Shown piece by piece: positions 60,555 to 64,000 of a stretch of 64,000 nucleotides of DNA (position 1 is its first letter; each line of letters begins with the position of its first letter). Origin of the DNA: Agrobacterium tumefaciens_K (lineage in GTDB: Bacteria > Pseudomonadota > Alphaproteobacteria > Rhizobiales > Rhizobiaceae); NCBI RefSeq assembly GCF_031801495.1, contig NZ_JAOEGC010000002.1, forward strand, positions 682,001 to 746,000, in the 5' to 3' direction. The notes beneath the pieces were generated by a model. That model made no database searches and was not told where the DNA came from. It saw only the letters and a list, made by a program, of their open reading frames with translations. Position numbers and translations under genes: made by a program.

Positions 60555-61898
60555 ATGCCTGCCAATTATAAGAAGATGAAGATGCTCCGCCGTTCCCGCG
60601 TTGTCTGGGGATCCTGGCGGGTGTGGAAACCGCGTGCCGTTTTCTGGCTTGGCGCGCTGGCCGTTGGTGTTATCAGCGTCGGCTTCGCATGGCTGGCGGA
60701 CCGCGCCCAGCATCTGTTCTTTGCGGCAACATCGTCGGGTGAATGGTCCTTTCTTCTGCCGCTCCTCATCACACCGCTCGGCTTTACGCTGTGCGCATGG
60801 CTTGCGTTCACCGTGTTCCCGAATGCTGGTGGCAGCGGCATTCCGCAGGCCATTGCCGCCCGCCATCTGCGTGATCATGAGGATCGCTCGCGGCTACTGT
60901 CGCTCAAGCTTGCCTTCGGCAAGGTCGTGCTGACGGTCGCGGGGTTGCTGTCCGGCGCGTCGATTGGCCGGGAAGGGCCGACGGTGCAGGTCGGCGCCTC
61001 GATCATGCTGCAGGCGGCACGCTGGGGCGGCATGGCGCAGGCGAGGGGGCTTATTCTGGCGGGATCGGCGGCTGGCATTGCCGCGGCCTTCAATACGCCG
61101 CTTGCCGGCATCGTCTTCGCCATCGAGGAAATGAGCCGCACCTATGAATCCCGCTCCAACGGGCTGGTTCTGACCGCCGTCATCCTCTCCGGCCTTGCGT
61201 CTCTGGGGCTGGTCGGCAGCTATACATATTTCGGCACCAGTTCGGTGCTGGCTGAAACGGCAAGGGACTGGGCGCTGGTGCTGGTTTGCGGCATCGGTGG
61301 CGGTGCTTTCGGTGCACTGTTCAGCGCAGGCGCACTGCGCATTTCCCAGCGCATCCGTCGCTGGGCGCAGGCCATGCCGCTGAAAAGGATGCTTCTGGTC
61401 GCGGCGATCTGCGGCCTGGCTTCCGCTGTCATCGGCATTGCCACCGGCGGTGCGACATTCGGCACCGGGTATGAGCAGGCGAGGGCGGCCGTCGAAGGTG
61501 AAGCTGCTCCTGCATTCTTTTTCATCGAGAAGCTGGCATCAACCTTTCTGGCGATGATGTCTGGCATTCCAGGCGGCATCTTTGCGCCGTCGCTGTCCGT
61601 TGGTGCGGGTTTTGGCAGCACGGTCGCCACACTGCTTGGCACCAGCATCGGCCTTGGCGCAATCGTCGGCATGGCGGGATATTTTGCGGGCGTCGTGCAG
61701 GCACCGATGACGGCCTTCGTCATCATTCTTGAAATGACCGGCAACCATGAAGGTGTTATCCCGATCATGGCGGCGGCGATGCTTGGTTACATCACGTCGC
61801 GCCTTGTTTCGCGTGAGCCGCTCTATCACGGCCTCTCCCGCGTCTTCATCGCACAGAGCATTCGTGCCAAGCGGGCCGCACGCGCTGCGGAAGGCTGA
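60555..61898 (+). CDS. CLC-family chloride channel/transporter
   Basis: A 447-residue membrane protein of the CLC family. Selectivity-filter motifs are GGSGIPQA, GREGPTVQ (with the gating glutamate of GREGP present) and GIFAPSLSVGAG. Glycine-rich helices such as ILAGSAAGIAAAFNTPLAGIVFAIEE confirm the fold. It likely exchanges chloride for protons or conducts chloride. The ATG at 60555 is the first giving a normal N-terminus. No CBS domain follows. Its end is three bases from the convergent DUF3750 gene. Confidence 0.94.
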   Translation: MPANYKKMKMLRRSRVVWGSWRVWKPRAVFWLGALAVGVISVGFAWLADRAQHLFFAATSSGEWSFLLPLLITPLGFTLCAWLAFTVFPNAGGSGIPQAIAARHLRDHEDRSRLLSLKLAFGKVVLTVAGLLSGASIGREGPTVQVGASIMLQAARWGGMAQARGLILAGSAAGIAAAFNTPLAGIVFAIEEMSRTYESRSNGLVLTAVILSGLASLGLVGSYTYFGTSSVLAETARDWALVLVCGIGGGAFGALFSAGALRISQRIRRWAQAMPLKRMLLVAAICGLASAVIGIATGGATFGTGYEQARAAVEGEAAPAFFFIEKLASTFLAMMSGIPGGIFAPSLSVGAGFGSTVATLLGTSIGLGAIVGMAGYFAGVVQAPMTAFVIILEMTGNHEGVIPIMAAAMLGYITSRLVSREPLYHGLSRVFIAQSIRAKRAARAAEG

Positions 61899-61901
61899 CC
61901 G

Positions 61902-62672
61902 TCAGCTGTCGATGCTGGCGACGCCGAAGTAACCCAGCCCCGGCACCTTGATGCCGGGCTGGTTGAAATCGATGCCTGCGACGAGGCCGAGGAAGTTCAC
62001 CTCGAAGCCGCTGCGTACACCGGCAGAGACACCGAACAGGCCACCAAGCGACACGCTTATATCCTTCCAGTCATCGGCGATGTGGACGAACTCGCCATTC
62101 GGCAAATAATCGCGGCCCACGGCATCCGGTGGCAGCACCACGCCAAGTTCGGGAACGCTGCGCAGCACATGCGCGACGAAGGTATTGGAGTTGGGACCGG
62201 GATAGATACGGTAGCCGCCGGGCTTCCCGTAGGGGTAATCGGCAATCGCCTGCTCGATCCTCGGGATCAGCTGTTCCGCCGCCTCGCCATGAATGGCCAC
62301 GACCTGACGCGGCATGTTCGAATACCAGTAGGCGTCGGCGGCATAATTGTTGCGACGGATCGGCGTTCCCCAGCCCACCTTGTCGTAACGGTCATAGGTA
62401 TTGGCGCCCGGTTTCTTCAGAACGATCCATGCATGGCTGGCAACAGAGCCCTTGAAGCCGCCGGTCATCGCCGAAAACACGTAGACCGCCGCTTGGCCGT
62501 CGGCGCTCGCGTCGGGAAGTGTGCCGGATGACGACCAGCGGGCCTTGCTCCATCCCTGCGGATGGTCCTTCATGGCCCACAACCCTGCCGAGGAGAGCGC
62601 TGGCAGGAGGTAGATAACGGCGATTGCCAGAAGAAGACGTCTTGCAAATTTCACGAACTGCGCCCCGTGCAT
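61902..62672 (-). CDS. DUF3750 domain protein
   Basis: A 256-residue protein with one N-terminal membrane anchor or signal (about residues 12-30: LLLAIAVIYLLPALSSAG). The rest matches DUF3750: SHAWIVLKKPGANTYDRYDKVGWG, YSNMPRQVVAIHGEAAEQLIPRIEQAIADYPYG with the FVAHVLRSVPELGVVLPP region, where a histidine and a serine/threonine could form an active site. The function is unknown. It faces the asparaginase gene divergently with a 57-base gap. Confidence 0.83.
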   Translation of the reverse strand: MHGAQFVKFARRLLLAIAVIYLLPALSSAGLWAMKDHPQGWSKARWSSSGTLPDASADGQAAVYVFSAMTGGFKGSVASHAWIVLKKPGANTYDRYDKVGWGTPIRRNNYAADAYWYSNMPRQVVAIHGEAAEQLIPRIEQAIADYPYGKPGGYRIYPGPNSNTFVAHVLRSVPELGVVLPPDAVGRDYLPNGEFVHIADDWKDISVSLGGLFGVSAGVRSGFEVNFLGLVAGIDFNQPGIKVPGLGYFGVASIDS

Positions 62673-62729
62673 CTGAATGTGACTTGCGGTATCAGCGGAG
62701 TAGATTCCGGATTTTTTGAGGCTTGGAAA

Positions 62730-63728
62730 ATGAACAATTCCGTTACCGTCGAAGTCACCCGCGGCAATCTCGTCGAAAGCCGCCATCACGGGCTTGCCGT
62801 GGTGGTGGATGGCGATGGCGGCGTGCTGTTTTCCGCCGGTGATGTCGATCGCGGCGTTTTCCCGCGTTCCGCCTGCAAGGCCATGCAGGCACTGCCGCTT
62901 ATGGAAAGCGGTGCTGCGGATGCCTATGGCTTCGGCCACCGCGAGCTGGCGCTTGCCTGCTCCTCGCACTCGGGTGAAGACGCCCATGCCGAACTGGCCG
63001 CTTCCATGCTCGCAAAGGCGGGCAGGGATGTCGAAACGCTGGAATGCGGCGCGCACTGGTCGTCCGACCAGAAAACCATCATCCATCAGGCCCGCACGCT
63101 GGAAAAACCCTCGGCGCTTCATAACAACTGCTCGGGCAAGCATTCCGGCTTCATCTGCGCCTGCTGCCATACCGGCACGGATCCGAAGGGGTATGTCGCC
63201 TACGATCATCCGCTGCAGCGGGAGATTCGCGCCATCATGGAAAGCCTGACGGGTGCCGCGCTCGCCGAGGACAACTGCGGCGTGGATGGTTGCTCGATCC
63301 CGACCTATGCGGTTCCGCTGACAGGACTTGCGCATGGTTTCGCGAAGATGACGACGGGCAGGGGGCTTGAAGTCAAACGTGCCGCCGCATCGCGCCGCCT
63401 GATCGAAGCCTGCATGGCGGAACCGTTTTACGTTGCCGGAACCGGCCGTACCTGCACGAAGCTGATGCAGATCGCGCCGGGCCGGATTTTTGCCAAGACG
63501 GGCGCGGAAGGCGTCTTCGTCGCCACCCTGCCGGAAAAGGGCATCGCCATGGCCGTGAAATGCGAGGATGGCACGACGCGTGCGGCGGAAGCGATGATCA
63601 CCGCACTGCTCGCCCGATATTTCGAAAAGGACAGCGCCGAGCAGGTGGCCCTGCTTGCCATGGCAAATCGTTCCATGAAGAACTGGAACGGCATTCATGT
63701 CGGGGATATCCGCGTCGTCGGCCTTTGA
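62730..63728 (+). CDS. L-asparaginase, Rhizobium etli (class 3) type
   Basis: Hydrolyses asparagine to aspartate and ammonia. The 332-residue protein belongs to the asparaginase II family typified by R. etli AnsA/ReAV, unrelated to E. coli AnsB. The active-site set is present at nearly identical numbering: S47 and K50 in FPRSACKAMQ, C134 and K137 in NNCSGKHSG (metal-binding), and C188 in NCGVDGCSIP. The ATG at 62730 begins MNNSVTVEVTRGNLVESRHHG. It is a single-gene unit. Thermolabile, inducible behaviour is known for the R. etli enzyme but not inferred here. Confidence 0.9.
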   Translation: MNNSVTVEVTRGNLVESRHHGLAVVVDGDGGVLFSAGDVDRGVFPRSACKAMQALPLMESGAADAYGFGHRELALACSSHSGEDAHAELAASMLAKAGRDVETLECGAHWSSDQKTIIHQARTLEKPSALHNNCSGKHSGFICACCHTGTDPKGYVAYDHPLQREIRAIMESLTGAALAEDNCGVDGCSIPTYAVPLTGLAHGFAKMTTGRGLEVKRAAASRRLIEACMAEPFYVAGTGRTCTKLMQIAPGRIFAKTGAEGVFVATLPEKGIAMAVKCEDGTTRAAEAMITALLARYFEKDSAEQVALLAMANRSMKNWNGIHVGDIRVVGL

Positions 63729-63870
63729 TCGTTTCATGTGTTGACGCCAATGGATGGAGGCTGGATGATCGTCGTGCGCATGTCACGGCGGTCGCCCGAA
63801 ATCTGCCGGCACGCGCCCGTTCGCGCCGTTCCCGGTGGCGAAGGTGTTCATTGTCCGGAGGTTGCCCACC

Positions 63871-64000
63871 ATGTTTACACTGTTTTTCTCACCCGGCTCC
63901 TGCTCGCGTGCCAGCCATATCGTGCTCGAGGAATCGGGCCTGCCCTACAAGGCCGAGCGCGTCAATTTCGCTGAAGGCGAGCAGCGCTCCGAGGCGTTCC
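63871..64000 (+). CDS. Glutathione S-transferase, N-terminal part (runs off the window)
   Basis: The first 43 codons of a GST-like protein: MFTLFFSPGSCSRASHIVLE and then ESGLPYKAERVNFAEGEQR. The SPGSCSRASHI segment with the following helix is the thioredoxin-like N-domain of beta/theta-type GSTs, with cysteine at residue 11 as in bacterial beta-class enzymes. The ATG at 63871 has a GGAGG site eight bases upstream. The C-terminal domain lies beyond the window end. Confidence 0.82.
   Translation, partial: MFTLFFSPGSCSRASHIVLEESGLPYKAERVNFAEGEQRSEAF

Overview
The window looks like a stretch of the main chromosome of a Rhizobiaceae bacterium, most likely an Agrobacterium or close Rhizobium. The reasons are the gene content and order: an aa3 oxidase assembly operon running into ispH-thrB-rnhA; ccrM, mutY, a DUF721 gene, a dsbA-like gene, smc and ppdK in line; a BioR-type repressor beside bioY with two TTATCTATAA-type boxes; betI-betB-betA; and a Rhizobium etli-type asparaginase. 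The DNA is GC-rich, coding-dense and almost free of mobile elements. No IS element, prophage, CRISPR array or rRNA gene was seen. Two tRNA genes are present, Gln(TTG) and Pro(CGG).

Layout. 0.1-4 kb: cytochrome oxidase assembly and structure (ctaB, a small CoxF-like protein, ctaG, ctaE, DUF983, SURF1). 4-7 kb: ispH, thrB, rnhA and a Dabb-domain gene. 7-11 kb: peroxiredoxin, an exported DsbD-N domain protein, YqgE, a stress-type CsbD protein and a zinc metallopeptidase. 10.9-17.2 kb (minus strand): thrC, M16 protease, GNAT acetyltransferase and a membrane PAS-GGDEF-EAL protein, apparently one operon. 17.4-22 kb: lipoprotein, HAD phosphatase, bioR, bioY, DUF1284 and a periplasmic protein. 22-35 kb: ccrM, a second HAD protein, mutY, DUF721, dsbA-like, smc, a VOC-fold protein and ppdK. 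35-43 kb: amino/dicarboxylate symporter, DUF1499, MBL hydrolase, tRNA-Gln, a low-GC DUF4393 gene, mqo, lipoprotein, tRNA-Pro and a 25-residue membrane microprotein. 43-51.4 kb: a complete sulfate uptake and reduction locus (cysH-cysD-cysN, an Rrf2 regulator, sbp-cysT-cysW-cysA). 51.5-64 kb: a 24-codon ORF with an ideal Shine-Dalgarno, a quinone reductase, an EAL-CBS-GGDDF protein, an orphan ParD, HdeD, betIBA, a ParE-type toxin with a damaged antitoxin, a CLC channel, DUF3750, asparaginase and the start of a glutathione S-transferase.

How it fits together. Most of the window is core metabolism. The sulfur locus forms a coherent route: the ABC transporter imports sulfate, CysDN makes APS, and CysH carries the iron-sulfur cysteines of an APS reductase, so no APS kinase is needed. 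Three promoters match the alphaproteobacterial general-stress (EcfG/RpoE2) consensus GGAAC-N16/17-CGTT. They sit in front of csbD, the 366-residue periplasmic protein and the 25-residue microprotein, suggesting dispersed members of one stress regulon.

The points most worth a second look are the antitoxin that appears to have lost its middle and also gained a stop codon beside an intact toxin frame, the two microprotein genes, the DUF4393 (Abi-alpha-like) gene beside tRNA-Gln, and the palindrome in the sbp leader. I did not find a large undescribed multi-gene system.
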